Assembly: GCF_016775155.1 (NCBI RefSeq)
Contig: NZ_JAEUGD010000023.1
Location: 248,001-312,000, forward strand
Length of the DNA stretch: 64,000 nt
Direction of reading: 5' to 3'
Source: Fulvivirga marina
Lineage (GTDB): Bacteria; Bacteroidota; Bacteroidia; Cytophagales; Cyclobacteriaceae
Shown: positions 16,614-25,608 of the stretch, piece by piece
How positions within the stretch are numbered: position 1 is the first letter of the stretch
Layout: each line of letters starts with the position of its first letter
Translations under genes and position numbers: made by a program
The notes under the pieces: model-generated
What the model was told of the DNA's origin: nothing
The model's database searches: none
Seen by the model: only the letters and a program-made list of their open reading frames with translations

Positions 16614-19600
16614 TTATTTGATTACGATTGGGAAATCATGTCCTCTGGAGAAAGTATAAGGAAACTGCATCTTTCCTTTAAACTTTCTTGAATATTCGGG
16701 CACTTGATTATCAAGATATGATTTTAATTCATAGATTGTTACTTTTCCATCCTGAGGTAGGCCATCAGCTTTTCCTGAAAGTGCCTCTAGCAGTACATAA
16801 GTAAACAGCCCGTGTCCTAATTCTTTAAATTCTACGGCAAACTGTTCGCTACCGGCTGATGCCAAAACGTGTATACCCGTACTTCTGGATAATTGTGCCA
16901 GTGCTTTTTCTTCGGCTGCTCCGCGTTGAGCGAGCAGCTCTACACTACCACCAGACTGGCAGGCATCAATAATTACAAGTTGCTTTAATGCAGCAGTTTT
17001 TGCCAGCTTTTCCTGAAGTTCTCCTGCGTAAATTGCGTTTTTCTTTAACTTGTCTTCACTGTAAAGTCTTATGTTGTCAGAGGGAATGAAGTAAAAATTA
17101 TTGTCAACCATACTTCCATGGCCAGCATAGTAGAAAAATAATACATCCTGAGGCTTTACTACTTTCGATAGGGCCTCCATTTTGTTCAGGATACTTTCCC
17201 TTGTAGCTTCTTCATTATAAAGTGGTATGATCTCAACACGATCAAATAGCTTTTTGGAGTGTTCACCTACTACTTTTACAAAGCCCTCGGCATCTTCTGC
17301 TGCGTAATTTAGGTTAAGGGCCTCATTTTTATACTTATTGATACCTACAGCAACCACATATAAGGTTGAATTTACTTTGCCTTCCATTGTTACCTTCACG
17401 CCTTTTCGGTCAGCTTCTATTCGGCCCTTGCTGAAGGCAGAAGCTTCTATCGTATTGGTACCGGGTACAAGACTTATCTTTTGAGTTATGAGTATTGATT
17501 TTCCTTTAGGTACCTCAGGTGTTTGTGTGCTTACAATCTTGCCGTTTTGAATGATGTTAACCTCAGCGACACCTCCCCCCTGATCGGTTACCTTGATCAT
17601 TACCTCAGCTTCTGATCTGCGGAAGCCCTCTCCCTGATGCGGTGCAATTATTTCTATGGACGGAGGCGGTGATTTTTTGATTTTTTCCAGCATGTTCATA
17701 CCCTGACCTTTTGATTTGAAGGTTTTGTCGAGAAGGTCAGGCTGATAAAATTGCTCGAAAAACTGATCTGCGCTAAAACTTTGCATCCCACGAACAAAAG
17801 CTATTTTATCAAAGGCGCCACTAGAGGCATTAAAATACCCTTCCGAATTGATGGCCATCCAATCGTTATTTTCTAATATGACATAAGTGATCAATTCCTT
17901 GCCCTCTACGGCATCCCATATTTTTATCATGCCATCTTCGCTAGCACTTATGAGCAGCGTATTATCAGGTGAAAAATCGATGTTAGTTATGGCAGCCTGA
18001 TGTCCTTGCAAGCTGTTGATCAGCTTTCCATCTGATGCATTCATTATTCTTATCACTCTGTCGGCACCTCCTAAGGCAAGCAACTTTCCTTCCCTGCCAT
18101 ATTTTACAGCGTATAGAGGTTCGTCACTGGTAAATTTCCATTGTTGTAAGCCAGTGGCTATATTCCATAATTTCAATTTACCATCCCATGAAACGGAAGT
18201 CAGGAAGTCTCCTGATGGGTGAATATCAAATGCTTGAATAATATCTGTATGGCCAACGAATTGTCTTACGTCTTTTTTCGAATCTAACTCGACCATTTTG
18301 AGGGATTTGTCAAGGCCAGCGATAAAGGCATAAATATTATTTTTATAGAGGTTGGCCTGATAAGGTGAGTTATTTTCAAAGATCATCGTTTGAATCAGTT
18401 CTCCAGATGTTGCATCCCATATTCTAGCTGTTCCGTCCCAACTCCCGGTTATTATCGTTTTTTGGTCCTTGCTAAAGTTTACAGAAAATATTACCTCTCT
18501 GTGGCCTTTTAATGTCAATAGTTCTCTGCCTGTTTTAACATCCCATATTTTGGCAGTGTTATCAGCGCTTCCAGTAACCAGTTGTTCACCATCATTACTA
18601 AAGGTCATACAGAGAATAGCTTTTTCATGCCCATGGAACTCCTGAGCAATTACTCCTGATTTAATCTCCCACATGCGCGCAATAGATCCAACTTTACCTT
18701 TTACCAGATATTTTCCATTAGGGCTTATGGCAAAGTCATTTTTTAGATCAGTGTATTTTTTAATGTAGTAATCCCACCTAGAGTTAGGGTCATAGTCCAG
18801 TCCGCCCTTATCCCGTGTCACCAGGTAGCCACCAAGGGTTTTTGCTATTTTGCCAGTTTCAGCATCATATAGGTTTATTTTTTGGTCATCGCTCACTACT
18901 GCAATCATTTTGCTATCCGGACTAAAAGTGGCATCTGTAGCCGGCATAGAGTGATCAACTTTAATGGAGAATTTTTGATTTCCGTTGGTGACCGTAAAAA
19001 CTTTTAGTGAGTCTTCTGTGAGCATTAATGCTAGCTGACTATTCGAACTTAAATCCACAGCTTCGTAAGAGTTATCCTTTTCAAAAGTTTTTATGATCTC
19101 ACCGCTCCGACTATTTCTTAACGTGAAATCTCCTTTATTACTGGCGGTAATGAGCCATTGTCCATCTTCAGAATAATCTATAAAAGTAGCGCAGCCACCA
19201 CAAGAACCAGCTGTTGGCCTCATCTCTTTTATCAGTTTTCCTGATTCAGTATCATAAACTGCTGTTGTCCGATTGTCATTACCGAAAGCAATCATGCTTC
19301 CATCCGGGCTAAACATGGCATTGATACCATACCCCAACCCTTTGTCGGGGTTCACTTTAAATGTACGCAGGGTATCTCCACTGGCCATGCTCCACAATGA
19401 GCCAACCCAGTCATATCCGGCGGTAATTAATTTTGACCCATCCGGGCTTAGGCTGACGGAGGTCATAATATCCTTAGATCCTACAAAGTCCCGGATCACC
19501 TTACCAGTCGAAATCTCCCAGAACTTTGCAGTTTTATCTGCACTACTACTTATGAAATATTTTCCATCATCAGTTACATCTATGTCGTTGATGGTAGATT

Positions 19601-19865
19601 TATGGCCCAGAAACGACCGGAGTTCGCGCCCCGAAGCTACATCCCATAACTTGATGGATTTATCACGGCTACCTGTAAGCAGGTATTTGCCATCGGGCGT
19701 AAATGCAACAGCTTTTATTGCTGCATAATGCCCACGTTGAATTACTGTTTCAAGTTTTTGAGCAAAGGCAATTGATGTTGAAAATAAGCAGGTTAGTGTA
19801 ATTATAAATGTCTTCACCGAATACTGATTTTTGATGTTGAATTTATGAATTTGATTTGGAAACAT
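16614..19865 (-). CDS. Exported WD40 double-propeller protein with C-terminal caspase-like (C14) domain
   Basis: 1083 residues. A signal peptide lies at about 17-35 (VKTFIITLTCLFSTSIAFAQ), preceded by 16 polar residues, so the true start may be the GTG at residue 17. Residues about 45-690 hold roughly 14 WD40 repeats (DGKYLLTGSRDKSIKLWD type), enough for two seven-bladed propellers. A linker with an Ig-like segment follows. Residues about 830-1083 form a metacaspase/caspase-fold domain with catalytic His916 (YYAGHG) and Cys969 (IDACQSGG), both intact. Prokaryotic WD40-caspase proteins are usually cytoplasmic; this one appears exported. Divergent from the PD40 gene with 26 bases between starts. 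Confidence 0.88.
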   Translation of the reverse strand: MFPNQIHKFNIKNQYSVKTFIITLTCLFSTSIAFAQKLETVIQRGHYAAIKAVAFTPDGKYLLTGSRDKSIKLWDVASGRELRSFLGHKSTINDIDVTDDGKYFISSSADKTAKFWEISTGKVIRDFVGSKDIMTSVSLSPDGSKLITAGYDWVGSLWSMASGDTLRTFKVNPDKGLGYGINAMFSPDGSMIAFGNDNRTTAVYDTESGKLIKEMRPTAGSCGGCATFIDYSEDGQWLITASNKGDFTLRNSRSGEIIKTFEKDNSYEAVDLSSNSQLALMLTEDSLKVFTVTNGNQKFSIKVDHSMPATDATFSPDSKMIAVVSDDQKINLYDAETGKIAKTLGGYLVTRDKGGLDYDPNSRWDYYIKKYTDLKNDFAISPNGKYLVKGKVGSIARMWEIKSGVIAQEFHGHEKAILCMTFSNDGEQLVTGSADNTAKIWDVKTGRELLTLKGHREVIFSVNFSKDQKTIITGSWDGTARIWDATSGELIQTMIFENNSPYQANLYKNNIYAFIAGLDKSLKMVELDSKKDVRQFVGHTDIIQAFDIHPSGDFLTSVSWDGKLKLWNIATGLQQWKFTSDEPLYAVKYGREGKLLALGGADRVIRIMNASDGKLINSLQGHQAAITNIDFSPDNTLLISASEDGMIKIWDAVEGKELITYVILENNDWMAINSEGYFNASSGAFDKIAFVRGMQSFSADQFFEQFYQPDLLDKTFKSKGQGMNMLEKIKKSPPPSIEIIAPHQGEGFRRSEAEVMIKVTDQGGGVAEVNIIQNGKIVSTQTPEVPKGKSILITQKISLVPGTNTIEASAFSKGRIEADRKGVKVTMEGKVNSTLYVVAVGINKYKNEALNLNYAAEDAEGFVKVVGEHSKKLFDRVEIIPLYNEEATRESILNKMEALSKVVKPQDVLFFYYAGHGSMVDNNFYFIPSDNIRLYSEDKLKKNAIYAGELQEKLAKTAALKQLVIIDACQSGGSVELLAQRGAAEEKALAQLSRSTGIHVLASAGSEQFAVEFKELGHGLFTYVLLEALSGKADGLPQDGKVTIYELKSYLDNQVPEYSRKFKGKMQFPYTFSRGHDFPIVIK

Positions 19866-19891
19866 TTTTGCTCTAAATCATTATATTTAGA

Positions 19892-21625
19892 ATGCGTAAA
19901 CCTAAACAGAATATTATGTCTTCCATTATTAGGGTGAGTTTTTTTTATCTGATTTGTATAATTAATGTAACTAATGCTTTATCTCAGGATAAAATTAGAA
20001 AACTACCTTCCAATATAAATCGCCCTTCGATTAACCTTTATGCCCCTTTTATTAGTGGAGATGGCAAAACCATATTATACCTGTCTGATTATACTGATGA
20101 TGGGCATCATGGAATGCGGTGGGCTACAAAAAAAACAGTTTCAACCTGGAATGATGAGCTTGAGGTTAACAAATTGATCAATCGCCCAACGTTAAACTAT
20201 AGGGGTGGTTATAGCCTTAGCTTTGACGGTAACCTGATGCTTTTTACCTCACGTAAATCAGGTTTGGGTGGGTTTGACTTATGGTCGAGCAATCGTAGGG
20301 GGAATGATTGGGAAGCTCCGAGCAACCTTGGATCTCCAGTAAATTCCAGAGAAAATGAAGGAGCAGGTATGCTATCTCCTGACGGTGAGTATCTGTATTT
20401 TATGCGTTGCGAAAAAATGAGCGAATATGGAGGTGCGAGTGGGTGTAGGTTAATGATATCCAAAAGAACATACAATGGCTGGGATACACCTGTAGAGTTG
20501 CCTTCTAATATCAATACAGGAAACTCTCAAACGCCGAGAATACTAGCTGATGGGGAAACGTTAATATTTGCTTCCGACAAATTTGGAGGTAAAGGTGGTC
20601 TGGATTTGTATATGACCACTAAATCGGGAGATACTTGGTCAGATCCTATTCCGCTTGATTTTATAAATACAGAAAATCACGATCAGTTTATTAGTATACC
20701 AGCCAAAGGGAGATATCTGTTTGCAGATGTTCAAGGTGACAAGGATAGAGAATTAGTTCAGATATTGATTCCTGATGAATTTCAACCTAAAAGAGTTATG
20801 CGAATTCAAGGTACAGTTATGGATGCTGCTTCGGGCGATCCATTGAATGCCAACCTTACTGTATTTAATGTAGGGGTGAGGGATCGTTTATGGAATGAAC
20901 AGGTGGGTAAGAAAGGTGAATTTGCGATTGTTTTGAAAGAGGGTGCCGTATATGATGTGGCCGTAGATATGGACGACCCTACCTATCTATATTTTTCAAA
21001 GGTATATGATCTTAGTGAGGGGGTTGGAACCAGAGATAAGGAAAGTCTACAAGTGAAGCTGACAAAAATAGAGTCGGGGATGACTTATAATCCTGACATC
21101 TTCTTTGAAGAACACTCTTCAAATATTAGTGATAACTCAACCTTTGAGTTGCGGCGCATAGCTGAGGTGCTTAGGAAAAATCCAAGTATGGCTATAGAAA
21201 TTCTCGTTAGTCAAAATAATTTCAGAAAGGACTCTATACAATCTGATGATGATCTTACTGAAATTGATCTTGATACTTTGATAGTGGAAGTTAAAAAACA
21301 GGTACTCCAGGATGTGGTGGAAAGTAAAGTTGAAGAAGATTCTTCGAGGTATGAAGAAAATAAGAGAGAACAAGATGAAATAGCCAACGATCAGGACGAC
21401 GGCCAAATGGAATATAAAGTTGTGGAGGAGACACAAATAAAGAAACACTATCACAATGACCGAACTCAGAATCAGGCTACAGCCATAAAAGCTTATTTAG
21501 TTGGAAGGGGAGTTGCTGAAGACAGAATACTGTTAAGAACATCAAGAAAGGAAAAAGCTGCAGATACCGAATCTGATGTAGATTTGCCGGATGTTAAGGT
21601 TGAAGTTAAAATACTAAAGATTTAG
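19892..21625 (+). CDS. Exported PD40 beta-propeller protein with degenerate OmpA-like C-terminus
   Basis: 577 residues. Signal peptide near 9-31; the ATG at residue 9 (19916) is an alternative start. Residues about 40-290 carry PD40/TolB-like repeats (FISGDGKTILYLSD, LSPDGEYLYFMR, ADGETLIFASDKFGGKGGLDLY). Residues 300-390 look like a carboxypeptidase-regulatory-like fold (IQGTVMDAASGDPLNANLTV). The end resembles OmpA (FELRRIAEVLRKNPSMAIEILV ... QATAIKAYLVGRGVAEDRI), but a charged insert of about 70 residues sits where the GHTD peptidoglycan motif should be. Related architecture occurs in PorE of the type IX secretion/gliding apparatus. Function unproven. Confidence 0.78.
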   Translation: MRKPKQNIMSSIIRVSFFYLICIINVTNALSQDKIRKLPSNINRPSINLYAPFISGDGKTILYLSDYTDDGHHGMRWATKKTVSTWNDELEVNKLINRPTLNYRGGYSLSFDGNLMLFTSRKSGLGGFDLWSSNRRGNDWEAPSNLGSPVNSRENEGAGMLSPDGEYLYFMRCEKMSEYGGASGCRLMISKRTYNGWDTPVELPSNINTGNSQTPRILADGETLIFASDKFGGKGGLDLYMTTKSGDTWSDPIPLDFINTENHDQFISIPAKGRYLFADVQGDKDRELVQILIPDEFQPKRVMRIQGTVMDAASGDPLNANLTVFNVGVRDRLWNEQVGKKGEFAIVLKEGAVYDVAVDMDDPTYLYFSKVYDLSEGVGTRDKESLQVKLTKIESGMTYNPDIFFEEHSSNISDNSTFELRRIAEVLRKNPSMAIEILVSQNNFRKDSIQSDDDLTEIDLDTLIVEVKKQVLQDVVESKVEEDSSRYEENKREQDEIANDQDDGQMEYKVVEETQIKKHYHNDRTQNQATAIKAYLVGRGVAEDRILLRTSRKEKAADTESDVDLPDVKVEVKILKI

Positions 21626-22176
21626 TTACTGGCAACATACATGGGAACCACTATGAGAGTATGATCCCACATCAGTATCATTTCAATTTCATGCCCCATT
21701 TGTTCGAAAGCAATAGTGAATTGCTCAAAAAGATCTGGGGTTTTGATCGTGGCTACATCAACGGTCAGAGCATCTTGTTCAGGGTCTCTGTTTGACTCAC
21801 CTGAAAACGGGACTATTCCCCACTGCCCAACCTCTTTATTGAATATAATAGTCCAGCTGTTGTTTCTTGGTATCGTAAATAATGAATAGGAACCAGCCTT
21901 AAGTAGTTTGTTACCTATCATTAGGTCTTTATCAGTAGTAAATATGGTTGCTTCGTTGGCGCCTGTTCTCCATACCTTATCATAGGGTACGAGATCTCCG
22001 AATATTTTACGGCCTTTCTTATAAGGTCTGCTGTAAGTGACAACTAGTTCTGTGTTTTCTCCTTCAAAAATGGCTTTATCTAGCGGGCTAAATGATTTTG
22101 TGTAGAATCTGAGCCCTACCATACCTATAATAATGATTGCTACTATAATGCCTCCTGCTACTACTAACTTTCTCAT
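21622..22176 (-). CDS. DUF2911 family membrane-anchored protein
   Basis: 184 residues: N-terminal membrane anchor (about 4-25) and a DUF2911 domain with the family's YSRPYKKGRKIFGDLVPYDKVWRTGANEAT and LKAGSYSLFTIP segments. DUF2911 proteins are periplasmic or surface proteins of unknown function common in Bacteroidota. Converges on the PD40 gene with a 4-base overlap of stops. Separated from the MORN-repeat gene upstream by 45 bases, so the two may be co-transcribed. Confidence 0.88.
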   Translation of the reverse strand: MRKLVVAGGIIVAIIIIGMVGLRFYTKSFSPLDKAIFEGENTELVVTYSRPYKKGRKIFGDLVPYDKVWRTGANEATIFTTDKDLMIGNKLLKAGSYSLFTIPRNNSWTIIFNKEVGQWGIVPFSGESNRDPEQDALTVDVATIKTPDLFEQFTIAFEQMGHEIEMILMWDHTLIVVPMYVASN

Positions 22177-22221
22177 TTACTCCATGTTTTGTATGCTTAT
22201 ACTGAAATACAATATTAAAAG

Positions 22222-23637
22222 TTACTTTTCCGTATAATCTTCTGACTCCCTGAGTCCGCCACTTTTGTAATAATAGTACCAAACACCGGTTTTCTCACCA
22301 TTCTTAAAATCCCCTTCAGCTTCTTTTTTGCCATTGTTATAGTAATATATCCACCTACCCTCTCTCAGGCCGTTTTCGAATTGTCCAATCTCTGTTACAC
22401 TACCATCCTTTTCATAATAGCTCCATGAGCCGTGGGGAACTCCATTTTGAAACTGACATTCTATTTCCTTTTTCCCATCAATGTAATAGTTAACCTTAAG
22501 GCCATTGCCGTTTTTAAGGTCTCCTGCAGATAGAGTATCTCCATAAATGGTGAAATAGGGGCTTGTGCTCATGAGTCTACCTTTGTCCCAGGTTTCTTCC
22601 TGCATCAATAGGCCAGTAGTATGGAAGATGCCCCAAAGTCCGTCCTCAAGGCCGTGATAGAAACTGCCAACTGACCTTAGCTGTCCTTTGTCGTAGTAGG
22701 TAAACCATTGGCCATGCTGCTTGTCATTTTGGTATTTTCCTTCCTCCACTACATAGCCATCATTGTTAAAGTATCGCCAGTTACCCACTTTTATTCCATT
22801 GGAATAGAACCCTTGTATTGCGGGGTTTCTGTTGTCGAAATATGTAAGATAGACACTATCTTGCCAGCCATTTTTATAGAATTTCAGTTCCTCAAGCTCT
22901 CCATCTTTATAGAAGGATTGCCATTTGTTTTTTGCATGCCCTTCTTCATAATGCTTTATGCTTTTGATCTTTCCGTTTTCATGATACTCAACCCATGTGC
23001 TATCAGGCAAGCCAGCTTTATATTTTTGGATTTCCATTATTTTACCAAAATCGTAATATGATTTCCAAAGACCATCTTTGCTGCCATTGTTATATTTTCC
23101 TTCCTGAGTAAGTCTGCCGAATTGGTTGAACTCCTTCCATTGGCCATGGGTAGTATCAGCTTTGTAGCTTCCTTCGGCTAACAATTCACCATATGGTCCG
23201 TAATAATAAAAAGGCCCTTGCTGCACACCATTCTCAAAAGTTTTAACATACATAGGCTGTCCATCGTCATAGTATGTTACCCACTCCCCATGTTTTTTAC
23301 CATTTTGATATTTCCCTGCCTGCTCGACGGTACCTGTGGGAGAAAGTCCAATCAAATCAGTAGGTTGATCATTTTTATATTTTACTTTAGCTTTAATACT
23401 TCCATTCGAATAGAAAAATCGCCAGACTCCTTCTCTTTTGTTATTTTCGAATTCCCCCTCTTCGAGTTTGATGTCGTTCTTATCATAAAACCTCCACATC
23501 CCCGTTTTCTCACCGTTCACAATATCTCCAATAGCATATGCGGAGCTGTCTGTGGTGAAAAGTTTGGTCTCCTGGGCGTGAACATCAATTGCCAGGATGG
23601 TTAATAAGGTTGCAATCAGGTTAATTATTTGTTTCAT
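22222..23637 (-). CDS. Secreted MORN_2 (YwqK-like) repeat protein
   Basis: About 471 residues from the ATG at 23637, which starts a good signal peptide (MKQIINLIATLLTILAIDVHAQ, given in part); upstream in-frame ATGs at 23664 and 23643 add polar residues. The whole mature protein is about 17 tandem repeats of 22-24 residues of the type GKKHGEWVTYYDDGQPMYVKTF, the MORN_2 / YwqK antitoxin-like repeat. Such proteins form elongated beta sheets, and in Bacteroidota they are usually exported with unknown ligands. The antitoxin label attached to this family in databases should not be taken as function. Confidence 0.85.
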   Translation of the reverse strand: MKQIINLIATLLTILAIDVHAQETKLFTTDSSAYAIGDIVNGEKTGMWRFYDKNDIKLEEGEFENNKREGVWRFFYSNGSIKAKVKYKNDQPTDLIGLSPTGTVEQAGKYQNGKKHGEWVTYYDDGQPMYVKTFENGVQQGPFYYYGPYGELLAEGSYKADTTHGQWKEFNQFGRLTQEGKYNNGSKDGLWKSYYDFGKIMEIQKYKAGLPDSTWVEYHENGKIKSIKHYEEGHAKNKWQSFYKDGELEELKFYKNGWQDSVYLTYFDNRNPAIQGFYSNGIKVGNWRYFNNDGYVVEEGKYQNDKQHGQWFTYYDKGQLRSVGSFYHGLEDGLWGIFHTTGLLMQEETWDKGRLMSTSPYFTIYGDTLSAGDLKNGNGLKVNYYIDGKKEIECQFQNGVPHGSWSYYEKDGSVTEIGQFENGLREGRWIYYYNNGKKEAEGDFKNGEKTGVWYYYYKSGGLRESEDYTEK

Positions 23638-23703
23638 GGCCATGCTAAAGCAAATATTGTGCAAGGTAAATTATAAATTATTTTAATATTACAAGTGCCT
23701 TAC

Positions 23704-23711
23704 TATCTTTG
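23704..23711 (+). promoter_or_regulatory. -7 promoter box for a small membrane protein gene
   Basis: TATCTTTG, identical to the -7 box of the acyl-CoA dehydrogenase promoter, lies 28 bases before the ATG at 23739. It is the main evidence that this short frame is a real gene. Confidence 0.6.
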
Positions 23712-23738
23712 CGTCAAAGATAAAAACGTAATAAAAAT

Positions 23739-23864
23739 ATGGGTTATTTAGCGCTAGTACTGGTTTTAGTATTATTTGTTATGGCAATCATTTCTCCAAT
23801 GATTTTTCCTAACAAAATGATCAGTGATAATAAGCACGATATAGACGGCTCTACTGAACAATAG
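23739..23864 (+). CDS. Small single-span membrane protein (41 aa), hypothetical
   Basis: A 41-residue frame: MGYLALVLVLVLFVMAIISP, a membrane helix of about 20 residues, then a polar tail ending DGSTEQ. It has an A-rich leader typical of Bacteroidota starts and an exact TAnnTTTG box 28 bases upstream. The stop overlaps the convergent ridA gene by 14 bases. No family recognised. Small membrane peptides of this sort often modulate a larger membrane complex, but nothing here identifies a partner. Confidence 0.6.
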   Translation: MGYLALVLVLVLFVMAIISPMIFPNKMISDNKHDIDGSTEQ

Positions 23865-24237
23865 CAGTAGCTTCTATTTCTAATAAATATTCGGGACTGA
23901 TCAATCGGCTTACTTCTATCATTGAGGTTGCCGGTTTTATATCTCCAAATACTTCACCGTGTGCTTTGCCTATCATTTGCCATTGGCCAATATCGGTTAC
24001 AAAGATTCTGGTGCGAATAACGTTAGACAATTGGGCTCCGGCTTTTTGAAGGCTTTCATCAATAATTTGTAGGATGCACTTGGTCTGTTCATAAGGGTTA
24101 TCCTTGCCAACCAATTTCCCATCCTTAACTGACACTGTACCAGAAACTTCTATAGTATTTCCTATGCGTACAGCCCGGGAGTAGCCCACAATATCTTCCC
24201 AAGGGGCTCCGGTAGATATGTTTAACCTTTTGTCCAT
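23851..24237 (-). CDS. RidA/YjgF/UK114 family protein
   Basis: 128 residues, normal length. Conserved positions visible: the substrate-binding Arg in RTRIFVTDI, and the C-terminal LLEIEATAIV with the active-site Glu. The N-terminal WEDIVGYSRAVRIGNTIEVSGT is like the Rid subfamilies that lack the strict RidA N-terminus. RidA hydrolyses reactive enamine/imine intermediates from PLP enzymes; some subfamilies lack this activity. Divergent from the LOG gene (41 bases between starts). Confidence 0.85.
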   Translation of the reverse strand: MDKRLNISTGAPWEDIVGYSRAVRIGNTIEVSGTVSVKDGKLVGKDNPYEQTKCILQIIDESLQKAGAQLSNVIRTRIFVTDIGQWQMIGKAHGEVFGDIKPATSMIEVSRLISPEYLLEIEATAIVQ

Positions 24238-24278
24238 AGATACTTTTTGTTAGTTTTACTTTTTTATACCCCTAAAAT

Positions 24279-24860
24279 ATGAATAATATCTGTGTCTTTT
24301 GTGGTTCCAGCCATGGTAATGATCCCATCTATGATACTCAGGCAAAAACATTGGGTAAACTATTGGCTGAAAATAACAAAGCCCTTGTTTATGGTGGGGG
24401 CAACATAGGTTTAATGGGTGTAATAGCTGATGCGGTAATGGATAATGGAGGTAAAGTAGTTGGGATTATACCAGATTTCTTAATGAGAAAAGAAGTAGGT
24501 CATCTGGGTTTATCAGAACTTATAGTGGTGAGATCTATGCATGAGCGGAAACAGAAAATGACAGAATTGGCCGATGGTTTTGTTGCTATGCCTGGTGGCT
24601 TCGGTACACTTGAGGAGTTAGGTGAAATTCTTACCTGGGTTCAACTAGGGTTAATAAAAAAGCCGGTAGCGTTACTTAATGTAAATGGCTTTTATAATAA
24701 CCTGTTGTTGCAAATGGACCACATGGTAAAGCAGGGGTTTCTAAAACCACAGAATCGTAAGTTGATTATTAACCTGAATAATGCTGAAGATGTCCTTCCT
24801 CTTCTGGAATCACATATACATGATGATTATTCTATTTGGGATGATCTGGACAAAACCTAA
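24279..24860 (+). CDS. LOG/TIGR00730 family phosphoribohydrolase
   Basis: 193 residues. N-terminal ICVFCGSSHGNDP, ALVYGGGNIGLMG, and the PGGFGTLEE motif (105-113) that defines the LOG family. Members cleave N6-modified or plain nucleoside 5'-monophosphates to base plus ribose 5-phosphate. In bacteria they are often misannotated as lysine decarboxylase; the lysine decarboxylase function is not supported. Cytoplasmic, single gene. Confidence 0.9.
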   Translation: MNNICVFCGSSHGNDPIYDTQAKTLGKLLAENNKALVYGGGNIGLMGVIADAVMDNGGKVVGIIPDFLMRKEVGHLGLSELIVVRSMHERKQKMTELADGFVAMPGGFGTLEELGEILTWVQLGLIKKPVALLNVNGFYNNLLLQMDHMVKQGFLKPQNRKLIINLNNAEDVLPLLESHIHDDYSIWDDLDKT

Positions 24861-24991
24861 CTTGATGAAAAAGTGTTCATTTATGCACAGCCATAATGTT
24901 TGAGGTTGAACATATTTAAAATGAGAACTTCCTCAATTGCGTTTAGAGGGCATTATAATTATGGTATACTTCTTGAAATACAATATTCTGA

Positions 24992-25501
24992 ATGTTTTGG
25001 AATCATTGTATCATATCACTCAGAAAACTCCGTCAACATATACTGTTTTATATAGTAAGCATTTCTGTATCAGCAATAGGCTTTGCATGTCTTATCAGTA
25101 GTTTTGTTTTATTTAAGACATATGGTCAGGTGTCTGTGTTCATGGTTGGTATTGCTGTGACGATCTTTGCTTCCAATAGTGTAAATAGCATCAGCTATAA
25201 GTATTCTATTAAAGAGGTAAGTATCAGGAAATTGCTTGGGGCAGATTCATTGGCCATATACAAATTAATTCTTACCGAATCGTTTATACTATCTGTACTG
25301 GCATTACTCTTTAGTCTTATTGCATTGGATCTTGCCCCACTGAAAGGTGTGTTTAGCTTTAATTTAAAATATAACTTAAGCAGTTTTGGCGACCTGGTAT
25401 TTGCATTTGTCTGCGTTTTGGTGGTGAGTATTACTACCGTTATATTCCCAGGTTATCGGCTGGTTAAAGCTGATATTATCAGTCATTTGAAAAAAAACTA
25501 A
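24992..25501 (+). CDS. Short FtsX-like permease (internally deleted)
   Basis: 169 residues. The N-terminus (MFWNHCIISLRKLRQHILFY plus a membrane helix at about 18-42) matches the start of Bacteroidota MacB/FtsX-type ABC permeases. From about residue 70 the sequence is the last FtsX domain: KEVSIRKLLGADSLAIYKLI with three further helices and a final PGYRLVKADIISHLKKN. The large periplasmic MacB_PCD region and the first FtsX domain, together some 600 residues in relatives, are missing. The frame is clean, so this is either a decayed gene fixed as a short frame or a genuine mini-permease. No ATPase gene adjacent. Confidence 0.65.
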   Translation: MFWNHCIISLRKLRQHILFYIVSISVSAIGFACLISSFVLFKTYGQVSVFMVGIAVTIFASNSVNSISYKYSIKEVSIRKLLGADSLAIYKLILTESFILSVLALLFSLIALDLAPLKGVFSFNLKYNLSSFGDLVFAFVCVLVVSITTVIFPGYRLVKADIISHLKKN

Positions 25502-25608
25502 AATCCCCCAGTTTGGGTTATTTTAATGAAAAGAAATGAAATTATGTTCGCAATCTAATAAATCTGTCACGCAAAATTCTTAATTTTTAAGAACATGAGT
25601 TACAGTCG

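Noticed and set aside
22222-23637. Antitoxin of a toxin-antitoxin pair (YwqK-like repeats)
   Set aside because: The protein is exported and made only of MORN_2 repeats, with no toxin gene beside it; the antitoxin name is a database label.
25577-25593. TTCTTAA-TTT-TTAAGAA palindrome before the retropepsin gene
   Set aside because: Short, pure A/T-rich symmetry in an AT-rich gap; neither a T-run terminator nor a repeated operator elsewhere in the window supports it.
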